Of a DNA stretch of 64,000 nt, positions 44,582-54,139 are shown piece after piece. The position numbers were made by a program, and so were the translations under genes. Under the pieces are notes generated by a model, which was given only the letters and a program-made list of their open reading frames with translations, searched no databases and was not told the DNA's origin. Within the stretch, counting starts at the first letter, position 1. Every line of letters begins with the position of its first letter. The DNA lies in contig UQVC01000005.1 of the NCBI GenBank assembly GCA_900544395.1, positions 1 through 64,000 of the forward strand, given 5' to 3'. Origin of the DNA: an uncultured Ruminococcus sp. Lineage in GTDB: Bacteria > Bacillota > Clostridia > Lachnospirales > Lachnospiraceae.

Positions 44582-45256
44582 ATGCATTCAATATTAATTG
44601 TAGAAGATGATATGAACATAAACGGGCTGCTAAAAGAAGCGTTTGAAAAGCAGGGATATGTCTGTACACAGGCTTTTTCCGGTACGGAGGCACGTATGCT
44701 TTTGACGATGAACCGATATTCGGTGATCCTTTTGGATCTGATGCTGCCGGGAATTCCGGGAGAAGAGGTATTAAGGGAAATTCGAAAGCAGGGGAATACT
44801 CCGGTGATCATCCTGACAGCCAAGGATACTATCGACGATAAGGTAGAGTTTCTGCAAAATGGTGCGGATGATTATGTGACGAAGCCATTTGACATCAAGG
44901 AAGTACTGGCTCGTGTTGCAGTGCAGATCCGGCGGACAGAGGGGATTTTAGAGGAGGAAAATCTAAAATATCAGGGACTGGAACTGGATAAGGAAAATTT
45001 TTGTGTACGTGTGGATGAAGTACAGCTTCCCAGAATCACACGTCAGGAGTTTGCGATTCTGGAACTTCTTGTAAAACATCCGAAGAGAGTATTCAGTAAA
45101 GAAGAAATCTTTGAGTATGCCTGGGATGAACCTTATATGGGCGAGACAAAAACATTGGACGTACATATCAGTAATATCCGGAAAAAGATGAAAGCAGTGA
45201 CAGAGAAAGAATATATTCAGACGATATGGGGAATCGGATATCGTCTGCATCCATAA
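44582..45256 (+). CDS. OmpR-type response regulator of ABC-linked system
   Basis: 224 residues from ATG 44582 (AAAAGGA nine bases upstream; ATG 44573 is an alternative). Receiver domain: VEDDMN acid pocket, Asp in LLDLMLPGIPG, Lys in TKPFDIKE. Winged-helix output: RITRQEFAILELLVKHPKRV and TKTLDVHISNIRKKM. It pairs with the histidine kinase at 47108; the ABC transporter genes lie between them, the usual layout of peptide-antibiotic sensing modules. Confidence 0.94.
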   Translation: MHSILIVEDDMNINGLLKEAFEKQGYVCTQAFSGTEARMLLTMNRYSVILLDLMLPGIPGEEVLREIRKQGNTPVIILTAKDTIDDKVEFLQNGADDYVTKPFDIKEVLARVAVQIRRTEGILEEENLKYQGLELDKENFCVRVDEVQLPRITRQEFAILELLVKHPKRVFSKEEIFEYAWDEPYMGETKTLDVHISNIRKKMKAVTEKEYIQTIWGIGYRLHP

Positions 45257-45343
45257 ACTTTACTCTTTTTTTACTTTTTATTTGCGATGGATTAAGAGTT
45301 GACCGATAGAATAAGAGCAGATGAAAGGAAAAGGAGAAAAAAG

Positions 45344-46261
45344 ATGAGTGAATACTTATTGAGCACAAGTGGACTGACGAAGCAGTTTGGACATCATAAA
45401 GCGGTAAACAGTGTGGATCTGCATGTGAAAAAAGGCGCTATTTATGGATTTATCGGAAGAAACGGTGAGGGAAAGACAACATTTCTGAAAATGGTCAGCG
45501 GATTGTCACAACCCACTTCCGGTGAGATCGAGATGTTTGGATACAAAAACGAAGAATTGAAACATGTTCGTTCCCGGATCAGCTGTCTGATCGAGGCGCC
45601 GGGGATTTATGGGAATATGTCTGCGTATGACAATCTGGCGATCAAGTGTAAACTGTTTGGGATTCATGACAAACAGTATATTGAAAATATTCTGAAGATT
45701 GTAGGACTTTCAGACACAGGAAAGAAAAAAACAAAGCATTTTTCATTGGGAATGAAGCAGCGTCTTGGGATTGGACTTGCATTGGTAGGAGAGCCGGACC
45801 TGCTTGTACTGGATGAACCGATCAATGGTCTTGATCCACAGGGAATTGCGGAGATCCGTGATATGCTTCTGCGATTGAAAGAGGAACAGAATATGACGAT
45901 TCTTATTTCCAGTCATATTCTGGAAGAACTGTCAAAGATCGCAACACATTATGGCATCATTCACAATGGAAATCTGCTCCAGGAGCTGACAAGAGAAGAA
46001 CTGATGATCCGATGCAGTGAGCGTATGGAAGTGCTGCTGGATGATCCGAAAAAAGCAATTCCGGTTTTGGATCAGATGGGATTTACCAACTATCAGGTGA
46101 TGGATCAGCATAAGATTTATATTTATGAAAGATTGAATGAGAGCGCCTCCGTAAATATGGAACTTGCAAAAGCCGGGATACTGGTCAGGGGAATCGGAAT
46201 TACAAGCGAAGAACTGGAGAATTATTTTCTGAATCTGACAGGAGGTGCCCAAAATGCTTAA
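45344..46261 (+). CDS. ABC transporter ATPase, BcrA/LanF type
   Basis: 305 residues. Walker A GRNGEGKTTFLK, signature FSLGMKQRLGIGLAL, Walker B LLVLDEPINGLDP and the H loop ISSHILEEL are present. BcrA-type ATPases drive ABC-2 permeases that protect against bacitracin or lantibiotics. Start ATG 45344 (AAGGAG seven bases upstream). Overlaps the permease gene by eight bases. Confidence 0.93.
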   Translation: MSEYLLSTSGLTKQFGHHKAVNSVDLHVKKGAIYGFIGRNGEGKTTFLKMVSGLSQPTSGEIEMFGYKNEELKHVRSRISCLIEAPGIYGNMSAYDNLAIKCKLFGIHDKQYIENILKIVGLSDTGKKKTKHFSLGMKQRLGIGLALVGEPDLLVLDEPINGLDPQGIAEIRDMLLRLKEEQNMTILISSHILEELSKIATHYGIIHNGNLLQELTREELMIRCSERMEVLLDDPKKAIPVLDQMGFTNYQVMDQHKIYIYERLNESASVNMELAKAGILVRGIGITSEELENYFLNLTGGAQNA

Positions 46262-47105
46262 TATGATTCGAATGGAACTGTATCGGATGTTCAAAACAAA
46301 AAGTATGTATGTGATATGGCTGGTCATGGCGGCAGGGATTTTGTTCACAACAGGTCTGTCAGCCGGGGAAATGAAAGCATATTCAATGGAAGAAAAGCAG
46401 GAAATGTATGAATATGCCACAGGTCAGACAGAGAGTGAAAATGTCAATCTCGGTATGGACGTGACAGTTCCGACAAAGCCGGGAGAGGAAGTTTCCGTGT
46501 TTGATCTGTTTTATGCAAATATCAAAGGAAAATTTATCGCTCTTTTTATGGTGATTTTTGCGATTCTGTATTCGACAGCCGATATGACAAGCGGATTTGT
46601 GAAAAATATAGCCGGTCAGGTGCGAAATCGTGAAGGACTTGTGATCTCAAAGGCAGTTTCTCTGTTTTTGTACACGATTTTGACACTACTGCTTTTTACA
46701 GGAGTCCAGATGTTGAGCAATGCGTTGTTTTTTGATGAGTTTGTGTTTGGCCCGGCAAAAGAATTTTTCCAGTATGCAGGTCTGCAGATTTTGTTACATT
46801 TTGCATTGCTGATGATCGTAATGTGTATTGCAGTCGTACTTCGCAACAATGTGATCAGTATGACCATAGGCGTATTGCTTTGCATGAATGTTCTTGTAAT
46901 TTTCTACAGCTTTCTGGATCGGCTGATCGCCAAAATGAAAATCCAGGATTTTGAAATTATGAAATATACAGTTACCGGAAATATGATGTTTCTGGAAACC
47001 AATGTGACTGCGAACATGGCGGTAACAGCAGTGGCAGTCAGTGTTGGATTCAGTATTGTGATGCTTGGAATATGCAGTATGGTATTTAAGAAAAGGGATA
47101 TCTGA
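46254..47105 (+). CDS. ABC-2 type transporter permease
   Basis: 283 residues, six predicted membrane helices. MLNMIRMELYRMFKTKSMYV is typical of permeases linked to BcrA/LanEG-type ATPases; a long extracellular loop (about 45-85) lies after the first helix. ATG 46254 follows AGGAGG by eight bases. Works with the ATPase encoded just upstream to expel or displace a compound from the membrane. Confidence 0.9.
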   Translation: MLNMIRMELYRMFKTKSMYVIWLVMAAGILFTTGLSAGEMKAYSMEEKQEMYEYATGQTESENVNLGMDVTVPTKPGEEVSVFDLFYANIKGKFIALFMVIFAILYSTADMTSGFVKNIAGQVRNREGLVISKAVSLFLYTILTLLLFTGVQMLSNALFFDEFVFGPAKEFFQYAGLQILLHFALLMIVMCIAVVLRNNVISMTIGVLLCMNVLVIFYSFLDRLIAKMKIQDFEIMKYTVTGNMMFLETNVTANMAVTAVAVSVGFSIVMLGICSMVFKKRDI

Positions 47106-47107
47106 AA

Positions 47108-48019
47108 ATGTATATAATGATTGGAGTATTATCCGTTCTTATTTTGATCTTGATTGGTATATTGATAAGTTATAAGCGGCAGGTAAAAGATATCTGCCGC
47201 CAATTGCGTTTCCTTCAGGAATGTGACAGCAATATGTTGATCACAACAGAGATGAAAAAGGGGCACATCGGAGAGCTGGCAGAACTGTTAAATACATTGC
47301 TTAAAGAGAGAAAAAAAGAGCGGGCGGACTATCAGAAGAAAGAGCAGATGATCGCAGATATTTATACGAACCTTTCTCATGATATCCGGACTCCGCTGAC
47401 CTCTCTGGACGGATATTTTCAGCTGTTGGAGGAAACACAGGAGGAGAATGACAGAAAACGTTATATTCAGATCATTCAGGAGAGGATAGAAAGTCTGAAG
47501 GAAATGCTGGAAGAACTGTTTACGTATACGAAATTACAGAACGGAACCTATGAACTAAAACTGGAACCCCAGAATGTGGGACAGATTTTAAAAGAGACGG
47601 GTTTTTCTTATTATGATGACTGGGCAGAACAGGGAATCAGCCCTCAATTTGAGATTACAGAAGAACCTGTATGGATCCGAGGCAACAAACAGGCGCTGAG
47701 ACGGACAATCCAGAATATTATTAAAAATGGACTGGATCACGGAAACAAGGAGATTCGGATTCAATTAAGCAGAAATGAAAAGCAGATGGAACTCGTCTTC
47801 CGAAATAAAATAGAACCAGGAGAACAGATTGATATCAGCAGAGTATTTGAACGATTTTATAAGGCAGATAAAGCCAGAAGCAAAAGCTCGACCGGGCTGG
47901 GGCTCTCCATCGCAAAAGGATTTGTGCAAAAAATGCACGGGGAGATTGCAGCAGAAATAAAAGAAGACTGGTTTTGTATCAAGATAAGTTTTCCATGTGA
48001 GACATGTTTGAGTGATTGA
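47108..48019 (+). CDS. Sensor histidine kinase of ABC-linked system
   Basis: 303 residues with a single N-terminal membrane helix and almost no extracellular part. H box NLSHDIRTPLTSLDGY, N box NIIKNGLDHG, and G box STGLGLSIAKGF complete the kinase. Such short intramembrane kinases usually sense through the partner ABC transporter. Cognate regulator at 44582. Confidence 0.93.
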   Translation: MYIMIGVLSVLILILIGILISYKRQVKDICRQLRFLQECDSNMLITTEMKKGHIGELAELLNTLLKERKKERADYQKKEQMIADIYTNLSHDIRTPLTSLDGYFQLLEETQEENDRKRYIQIIQERIESLKEMLEELFTYTKLQNGTYELKLEPQNVGQILKETGFSYYDDWAEQGISPQFEITEEPVWIRGNKQALRRTIQNIIKNGLDHGNKEIRIQLSRNEKQMELVFRNKIEPGEQIDISRVFERFYKADKARSKSSTGLGLSIAKGFVQKMHGEIAAEIKEDWFCIKISFPCETCLSD

Positions 48020-48056
48020 ATGAGGCAGAGAAAGTATTAGTATTAGAGGAGATTCT

Positions 48057-49268
48057 ATGAGAAAGAGAGAAGAAGAGTTTGGAAAGGTCAAAAAACTATA
48101 TATAAGTATGCTGTCGCTTTTCGAACTGGCAGATAAACTTTTTGGAGCAACCTATGTTGCGTTTATGCGTTCACAGAAACTGTCGGTTGTCCAGATTTCA
48201 AATTTATTTAGCATTCAGCAGATATTACAGGCAGTTTTTGATTATCCGACCGGAACTATTTCTGACAAAATCGGCAGGAAGAGAACAGCAGGGTATGGAT
48301 TTGTTGTCTGGGGAGTGGGAATTTTAGTTTATGCATTTGCTGTAAATTTTTGGACATTTCTTCCGGCGATGATTTTAATGGCGTTGGGGCTTGCATTGAT
48401 TTCAGGAGCACCTTCGGCCTGGCTGGTGGATCAGATGATATTGTATGGAGTATATGAGGAAAGAAGCCAAATATTGCCGAAAATAGATACTTGTGTCCGA
48501 TTTTTTTCAGTTGCAGCCTCAGTTGCATCGTATGTTCTGATTGGAGTAGGAGAACGAATGCCGATTTTGACAGCAGGCAGTATCTCGATTTTGGCGGGGG
48601 TGCTTGCGTTGTCGAAAGGAGAGGATAACTACGGGAAGATACAGGGCAAAAATATCGTGTATGTACTGCAAAGTCAGGCAAGGGAATTTGGCAAAGACAG
48701 AAAATTGCGCTTATTGTCTTTGCGGACAGTGTTTTGTCACGTCCCATTTGTAGCATTTGTGCTATTTTGGCAGATATATGCGACAGAAATCATACAGATC
48801 AAGATGAAATATCTGGCGTTTTTGTTGTTAATCTTTATGTTGCTTTTGATGGCAGGAAATTATGCAGTCAGTATTGTTGCAAGGAAGATTAATACGTTGG
48901 GGACTTCTGTAGTAGGAATTTTGATCAGTATTTTGGGATTTTTCCTTCTTATCGCATTTTCCTCTATCCCGTCTTTTGTGATTGGAGCAGGATTGGTAGA
49001 ATTTGGATTTGGCATGGAGCAGGCGGCAACCAGAACATGGATGTGCGATCATATAAAAAGTGAGACCCGATCTACATATAGTTCCATATTTAGTACGGTT
49101 CAAAGTCTGGCAGGATTTTTTATTATGAATTTGCTGGGACTTTTGACAGAATGGATGGGGGTTCGGACGGCTTGGATCGTGGCAGCAGTGGCAATGGGAG
49201 TGGATATTGTAATATTGGTTGTTTTTAGTAAGAAATATAAAGAGGATAGAAATGTAGGGCAGAGATAA
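48057..49268 (+). CDS. MFS transporter
   Basis: 403 residues, about twelve membrane helices; motif A-like GTISDKIGRKRTAGYG lies between helices 2 and 3. Major facilitator superfamily exporter, substrate unknown. It follows the kinase gene by 37 bases and may belong to the same resistance operon; a terminator closes the unit. Confidence 0.9.
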   Translation: MRKREEEFGKVKKLYISMLSLFELADKLFGATYVAFMRSQKLSVVQISNLFSIQQILQAVFDYPTGTISDKIGRKRTAGYGFVVWGVGILVYAFAVNFWTFLPAMILMALGLALISGAPSAWLVDQMILYGVYEERSQILPKIDTCVRFFSVAASVASYVLIGVGERMPILTAGSISILAGVLALSKGEDNYGKIQGKNIVYVLQSQAREFGKDRKLRLLSLRTVFCHVPFVAFVLFWQIYATEIIQIKMKYLAFLLLIFMLLLMAGNYAVSIVARKINTLGTSVVGILISILGFFLLIAFSSIPSFVIGAGLVEFGFGMEQAATRTWMCDHIKSETRSTYSSIFSTVQSLAGFFIMNLLGLLTEWMGVRTAWIVAAVAMGVDIVILVVFSKKYKEDRNVGQR

Positions 49269-49317
49269 TACCACTGTTTGAACTGGTTATATCCAGTTTG
49301 AACAGTGGTATTGTTTT
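49268..49317 (+). terminator. Terminator carrying a GntR-like half-site pair
   Basis: ATACCACTGTT and AACAGTGGTAT form the base of a long stem, with AACTGGTTATATCCAGTT at its tip (49281-49298), then TTGTTTT. The tip is the same motif as the repeats before the GntR gene. Confidence 0.8.
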
Positions 49318-49402
49318 AAAATTGTGAAAAAGTGATAAATACAAAAGAAATATATGCAAAACATACAAAAAACAAAGCTTATATTAGTGTAAAATTTAGA
49401 TA

Positions 49403-49431
49403 TTGACGGAAAACTGGTATTGAGATATTAT
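49403..49431 (+). promoter_or_regulatory. Promoter of gntR-nucleoside operon
   Basis: TTGACG (49403-49408), 17 bases, TATTAT (49426-49431). The half-site AACTGGTATT (49412-49421) lies between the two boxes. Confidence 0.7.
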
Positions 49432-49450
49432 AATAACAGAAAGAGACATC

Positions 49451-49480
49451 ATAACCAGTTAAAAGTGGATATAACCAGTT
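49451..49480 (+). promoter_or_regulatory. Repeated GntR operator half-sites
   Basis: ATAACCAGTT occurs at 49451-49460 and again at 49471-49480, 20 bases apart, between the promoter and the GGAGG of the regulator gene. The inverse copy AACTGGTTAT is at 49281-49290. HutC-type regulators bind A/CTGGT-ACCAG type sites, so this is probably the autoregulatory operator. Confidence 0.7.
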
Positions 49481-49494
49481 GGAGGTAGAAAGAA

Positions 49495-50226
49495 GTGTCA
49501 GAAGAATATAAAGTTCCCAAATATTATCATATTAAGCAAGAGATTATTAAAGAGATTGATAATAATACATATAAAGAAAATGAAACAATTCCAAGCGAAA
49601 GAGAATTAATGGCAGTGTTCGATGTAAGCCGGATAACCATTCGAAAAGCCATTGATGATTTAGTAAAAGAAGGGTATTTATACCGTGTTCACGGAAAAGG
49701 TACTTATGTAAAGGGGGATGGAGAACAGAATAATTTAGTTTCGATTACAAGCTGTACACAGGATATTGAAAAGTTGGGGTATACACCAAGAAGAAAAGTG
49801 ATCAGCAAAAAAGTAATACTGGCAGATGCAAAAAGAAGAAATGTTCTGAATTTGAATGAACATGAAGAGGTTTTTCAGTTGGCAAGAATTTATTATGCAG
49901 ATGAAGAGCCCCTGAACTATACGACAACCTATTTGCCGTATAAGCTATTTCCAGATATTGATTTGTATGATTTTTCTCAAGTTTCATTGTATAAAATTCT
50001 GGAAGATAAGTATGGAGTGAAAATTACGAAAGCAACCCGTACAATTGAAGCAATCAGTGCACATGATGAACTGGCAGAATATCTGGATGTAGAGGAAGAA
50101 ATCCCGTTGTTACAGTTTTGCTGTACGACATATGGAATTGTAAATGGAAAAGAAGTAGCGATTGAATACTTTAAATGCTGTTACAGAACTGATAAATTTA
50201 AGTTTTATATCCATCAGGTAAGATAA
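49495..50226 (+). CDS. GntR/HutC family regulator
   Basis: 243 residues. The N-terminal winged helix has YYHIKQEIIKEI, IPSERELMAVFDVSRITIRKAID and GYLYRVHGKGTYV. The C-terminal UTRA domain (about 90-240) binds a small ligand, in HutC-type proteins usually a sugar or amino-acid phosphate. The start is GTG 49495, nine bases after GGAGG. It is the first gene of the nucleoside operon and probably represses it until an intermediate appears. Confidence 0.93.
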   Translation: MSEEYKVPKYYHIKQEIIKEIDNNTYKENETIPSERELMAVFDVSRITIRKAIDDLVKEGYLYRVHGKGTYVKGDGEQNNLVSITSCTQDIEKLGYTPRRKVISKKVILADAKRRNVLNLNEHEEVFQLARIYYADEEPLNYTTTYLPYKLFPDIDLYDFSQVSLYKILEDKYGVKITKATRTIEAISAHDELAEYLDVEEEIPLLQFCCTTYGIVNGKEVAIEYFKCCYRTDKFKFYIHQVR

Positions 50227-50256
50227 CAGCTGGGTGGAAAAAGGAGAAGGTAAGTT

Positions 50257-51435
50257 ATGAAAAAAAGAGCAAGCGCATTGGCATTGGCACTTGTTTTATT
50301 AAGTGCACTCATTTTTACAGGATGTGGAAAAGAAAGTGGAGATTCAGGAAAAGGCGAAAACAGTGATCTGAGAGTTGCAGTAGTATGTTCCGGATCGGGA
50401 CAAAACGATAATGGATACAATCAGTCGGCCTGTGAGGGAATTGAAGAAGCGGCAAAAAAAATTGGCTGTGAATATAAAATTATCGAACCGGCGAATGGAG
50501 TGCCGGAGGCATTGGAAACATTGGCAGACGATGGCTATAACCTCATATTTTCATTGGAATATGATTTTGATGCATTGATCAAAGGCGTAGGCGGAGCAGA
50601 GCCAATTGCAGCGCAGTATCCAGATACAACGTTTGTAGTATTTAATGACAATCCAAATAAAGATGAGAATGGAGAACAGATTCATGATAATGTGATTTCC
50701 GTATTGTTTGATGTACACGAAGCATCGTATCTCGCCGGATATTTATCAGTACAGGTAAATGAAAATATGGAGAAATTGTTTGGTGATTCTTATGGGCTGA
50801 CTCCATTAGATACTGCAAGAGGACTTGGATTTATTGGAGGAACCAACTCAAATGGTATTCTGGTATATTCTTATGGATTTATTGAAGGCATCAATAAAGC
50901 AGCAGAAGAGTATGGAGTAAAATATGATTATTATGCAAAATACGACGCAGGATTTACAGATTCAGCATTAGGAAGTACAGTCGCCGAGACATTCTTTGAT
51001 GAAGGCGCTAACATCGTGTTTGCGGATGCAGGTGTTGTTGGAGATGGAATTACTGCGAAAGCAAAAGAATTAGGAAAAATTGCAATTCAGACGGATGCAA
51101 ATCTGGATGCTCAGCAGCCAGGACATGTTTTGACCAGTGTGTTAAAGATTACAGGCGTTCCGGTTAAAGTGATCACAGAAGCTTATGCAGATGGAAAAAT
51201 TGCAGAAATGGACAGACTGCAGACATATAACCTGGCATCTGGTGCTACGGGAATCACAGATTTAGAAGAAATGGGCAAATATATTGAGGATACGGCCGTA
51301 TGGGAAGAAATCAAAGAAAAAGTTCAGAAAATCAGCGAACAGATTTCAAATGGAGAGATCAAAGTAACGAATAAGCAGCTGAATGAAGAATTTGATGAAA
51401 CAAAGTGCCCGAATGTAGTAATTAAAACAAAATAG
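50257..51435 (+). CDS. BMP-family nucleoside-binding lipoprotein
   Basis: 392 residues. The lipobox LIFTGC places the anchored Cys near residue 23. The Bmp/PnrA-like fold shows VAVVCSGSGQNDNGYNQSAC, FVVFNDNPN and GFIGGTNSNGILVYSYGFIEG. PnrA/BmpA proteins bind purine and other nucleosides, so this lipoprotein should capture a nucleoside for the ATPase and permeases encoded next. It follows the regulator gene by 30 bases. Confidence 0.93.
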   Translation: MKKRASALALALVLLSALIFTGCGKESGDSGKGENSDLRVAVVCSGSGQNDNGYNQSACEGIEEAAKKIGCEYKIIEPANGVPEALETLADDGYNLIFSLEYDFDALIKGVGGAEPIAAQYPDTTFVVFNDNPNKDENGEQIHDNVISVLFDVHEASYLAGYLSVQVNENMEKLFGDSYGLTPLDTARGLGFIGGTNSNGILVYSYGFIEGINKAAEEYGVKYDYYAKYDAGFTDSALGSTVAETFFDEGANIVFADAGVVGDGITAKAKELGKIAIQTDANLDAQQPGHVLTSVLKITGVPVKVITEAYADGKIAEMDRLQTYNLASGATGITDLEEMGKYIEDTAVWEEIKEKVQKISEQISNGEIKVTNKQLNEEFDETKCPNVVIKTK

Positions 51436-51442
51436 CGAATTC

Positions 51443-51502
51443 TGAGGGTGTCTCAAGAGAAATTATGTTACAAAGCATGAAATGTACTTTGGGACACCCT
51501 TA
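51443..51502 (+). terminator. Attenuator between binding protein and ATPase genes
   Basis: GAGGGTGTCTC (51444-51454) pairs with GGGACACCCT (51491-51500) around a 36-base loop. It is placed where partial termination would raise binding protein over ATPase and permease. Confidence 0.6.
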
Positions 51503-51528
51503 GTTTATACAAAAATAGGAGATTTGCC

Positions 51529-53055
51529 ATGAGTATTATTATAGAAACACAAAATCTGACCAAAAAATTTGGTGATTTTATTGCAAATAATGATATCAAC
51601 TTACAGGTGGAAAAGCAGGAAATTAAATGTATTGTCGGAGAAAATGGGGCAGGAAAATCAACGCTGATGAATATGTTATACGGTGTTTTGAAGCCGACCA
51701 GTGGAAAAATTTTACTAAATGGAGAAGAACTTGTTATGAATTCTCCTACAGATGCAATCCGGCATGGAATAGGAATGGTGCATCAGCATTTCAAGCTGGT
51801 TCCAAGCCTGAGTGTTTATGAAAATATTCTGTTGGGCAGTGAGATCACAAGAAGAGGTCTGATAGACAGAAGGCAGGAAATTGAAAAAGTAAAACAGTTG
51901 ATAGAAGAATATCATTTCCAGATCGATCCGATGGAAAAAATCCAGAATATTTCAGTAGGTCTTTGCCAGCAGGTGGAGATTTTAAAAATGTTATATCGTA
52001 ATGTAGATATTTTGATTTTAGATGAGCCAACGGCAGTACTGACACCTCAGGAGGTGGATCAGCTGATGGAAAATCTGAAAGCATTACGGGATCAGGGAAA
52101 AACAATTATTGTGATCACTCATAAATTGAGAGAAGTGATGTATTTAAGTGACAGTGTTACGGTGATCAAAAGTGGTCAGGTGATTGGAAATGTCAAAACA
52201 AAAGATACAAATGAAACAGAACTTGCGCAGATGATGGTAGGAAGAGATGTTGTACTGACTGTACGCAATGAAGCTGGACCGGCGCCTCAGGAAGAAGAAG
52301 CCTATCGCGTAGAAAATATTTGTACGGTGAATGATGCCAATCAGGAAATTTTACATAATGTGACATTATCTGTACGAAAAGGAGAGGTTCTTGGAATTGC
52401 AGGTGTCGAAGGGAATGGACAGAGTGAACTGATCAAGGTATTGACAGGCGTTATGACCGTAACAAAAGGAAAAATTACATTGAATGGAAAAGATGTGACA
52501 AATGCATGGCCGGATAAACTGAGAAAGTTCGGGATCGGAATTATTCCGGAGGATCGTTATGCACAAGGACTCTGCCGAGACATGTCGATTCCGGAGAATT
52601 GTATTGCAGGATATTTTGATACACATGGAGTATGTTCCAAAGGTGTCTTAAAAAATAAGAAGATGAAACAGCTGTGTGATGAATTTATCCAAAAATATGA
52701 CATTCGTGTGTCCGATAAATATGGTTTAATCTCTCAGCTTTCCGGAGGAAATGCACAGAAGGTAATTATTGCGAGAGAATTTGAGAATAATCCGGATCTG
52801 ATCATTGCATGTCAGCCTACGCGAGGCGTTGACATCGGATCCATCGAATTTATACACAGACAGCTGCTTGCTTTAAGAAATGCCGGAAAAGCAGTTCTGT
52901 TGATTTCCAGTGAATTATCCGAAATCATGAGTCTTTCAGACAGAGTAGCAGTGATGTACAAAGGTGGGATTATTGGAGAAGTGGATCCACAGGTTACAAC
53001 ATCAGAGGAAATCGGATTGTTGATGGCAGGTGCCCAGATGAAGGGAGGAAACTAG
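51529..53055 (+). CDS. Nucleoside ABC transporter ATPase (two domains)
   Basis: 508 residues with tandem ATP-binding domains: the first has GENGAGKSTLMNMLYG and ILDEPTAVLTPQE, the second GVEGNGQSELIKVL, the signature LSGGNAQKVIIAREF, and the Walker B replaced by LIIACQPTRGVD. This matches the YufO/NupO-type ATPases of BMP nucleoside importers. The next gene starts one base after its stop. Confidence 0.95.
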   Translation: MSIIIETQNLTKKFGDFIANNDINLQVEKQEIKCIVGENGAGKSTLMNMLYGVLKPTSGKILLNGEELVMNSPTDAIRHGIGMVHQHFKLVPSLSVYENILLGSEITRRGLIDRRQEIEKVKQLIEEYHFQIDPMEKIQNISVGLCQQVEILKMLYRNVDILILDEPTAVLTPQEVDQLMENLKALRDQGKTIIVITHKLREVMYLSDSVTVIKSGQVIGNVKTKDTNETELAQMMVGRDVVLTVRNEAGPAPQEEEAYRVENICTVNDANQEILHNVTLSVRKGEVLGIAGVEGNGQSELIKVLTGVMTVTKGKITLNGKDVTNAWPDKLRKFGIGIIPEDRYAQGLCRDMSIPENCIAGYFDTHGVCSKGVLKNKKMKQLCDEFIQKYDIRVSDKYGLISQLSGGNAQKVIIAREFENNPDLIIACQPTRGVDIGSIEFIHRQLLALRNAGKAVLLISSELSEIMSLSDRVAVMYKGGIIGEVDPQVTTSEEIGLLMAGAQMKGGN

Positions 53056-53056
53056 A

Positions 53057-54139
53057 GTGACAAAGAAAAAATCAAGCTATATTGCTCCGAAAATTATCAA
53101 TACATTGCTTCCAATCGGACTGGCATTTTTTATTGGCGGGATCATTATTGCCTGCATCGGAGAGAATCCATTGGAAGCTTATCAGATCATGCTTGGAAAA
53201 TCTCTTTTTACAGTGAAGGGATTTTTGAATACGCTGCATTATGCATCCCCGTTACTGCTGACCGGACTTGCGATCGCGATTACGTTTAAGGCGAATATAT
53301 TTAATATGGGAGTAGAAGGGCAGTTACTTCTTGGTGGCTTTTTTGCCGGGATCACAGGAGCTTCGCTGAATTTATCCAGTCCAATTCTGGAAAAACTGGT
53401 GTGTATGCTGGTAGGTATTGCATGTGGTGTATTGTTTGCTTTGATACCGGCAATTTTAAGAGCGTACTTTCATGTAGATGAAATGGTTGTTACGTTAATG
53501 CTGAACTATGCAATGATCAAAGTTCTGGAATATTTGTCATCAGGGCCATTTAGAGAGGCAGGATCGGGATATGTATGTACCCCGGTAATTCATGAAAACG
53601 CAATGTTTAAGCGATTGGGAATTGAAAATTCAAGATTGACAATGTTTTTCTTTCTGGCATTTGCCATTCTGATTTTGATGACATTTGTTATGACAAAAAC
53701 AAGACTTGGTATGGAAATCACAGCGATCGGAAAAAATCCGGATTTTGCAGAAGCAACAGGAATGAGAGTACGAAGAAAGATCATTGTTTTGATGTGTATC
53801 AGTGGAGCTTTGGCAGGACTCGCAGGCGCAGGACATATGATGAGTGAAAAGTTTAAATATACACTGGGATTTTCAGGAACAACAGGACTTGGCTGGGATG
53901 GAATGCTGATCGCACTGCTTGGACGGCACAACCCAATCGGAATTCTTCTGGCGGCAATTTTTTACAGTGCATTGAAGACAGGTGCAGATAATATCAATAT
54001 GTATACATCTGTTCCAAAAGAAATCGTAGGCGTATTACAGGGATTGATTATTTTGTTCCTGGCAGTGCAGTTTTTGGATGAGCGTTTTGGATTAAAAGAA
54101 CGATTTATGAAACTGAGAAGCAGGAAGGAGGTAGCATAA
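53057..54139 (+). CDS. Nucleoside ABC transporter permease 1
   Basis: 360 residues, about ten membrane helices, related to BmpB/NupP: SPLLLTGLAIAITFKANIFNMGVEGQLLLG and GALAGLAGAGHMM. GTG start two bases after the ATPase stop, with AGGGAGG overlapping. Ends in an ATG overlap with the second permease gene. Confidence 0.93.
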   Translation: MTKKKSSYIAPKIINTLLPIGLAFFIGGIIIACIGENPLEAYQIMLGKSLFTVKGFLNTLHYASPLLLTGLAIAITFKANIFNMGVEGQLLLGGFFAGITGASLNLSSPILEKLVCMLVGIACGVLFALIPAILRAYFHVDEMVVTLMLNYAMIKVLEYLSSGPFREAGSGYVCTPVIHENAMFKRLGIENSRLTMFFFLAFAILILMTFVMTKTRLGMEITAIGKNPDFAEATGMRVRRKIIVLMCISGALAGLAGAGHMMSEKFKYTLGFSGTTGLGWDGMLIALLGRHNPIGILLAAIFYSALKTGADNINMYTSVPKEIVGVLQGLIILFLAVQFLDERFGLKERFMKLRSRKEVA

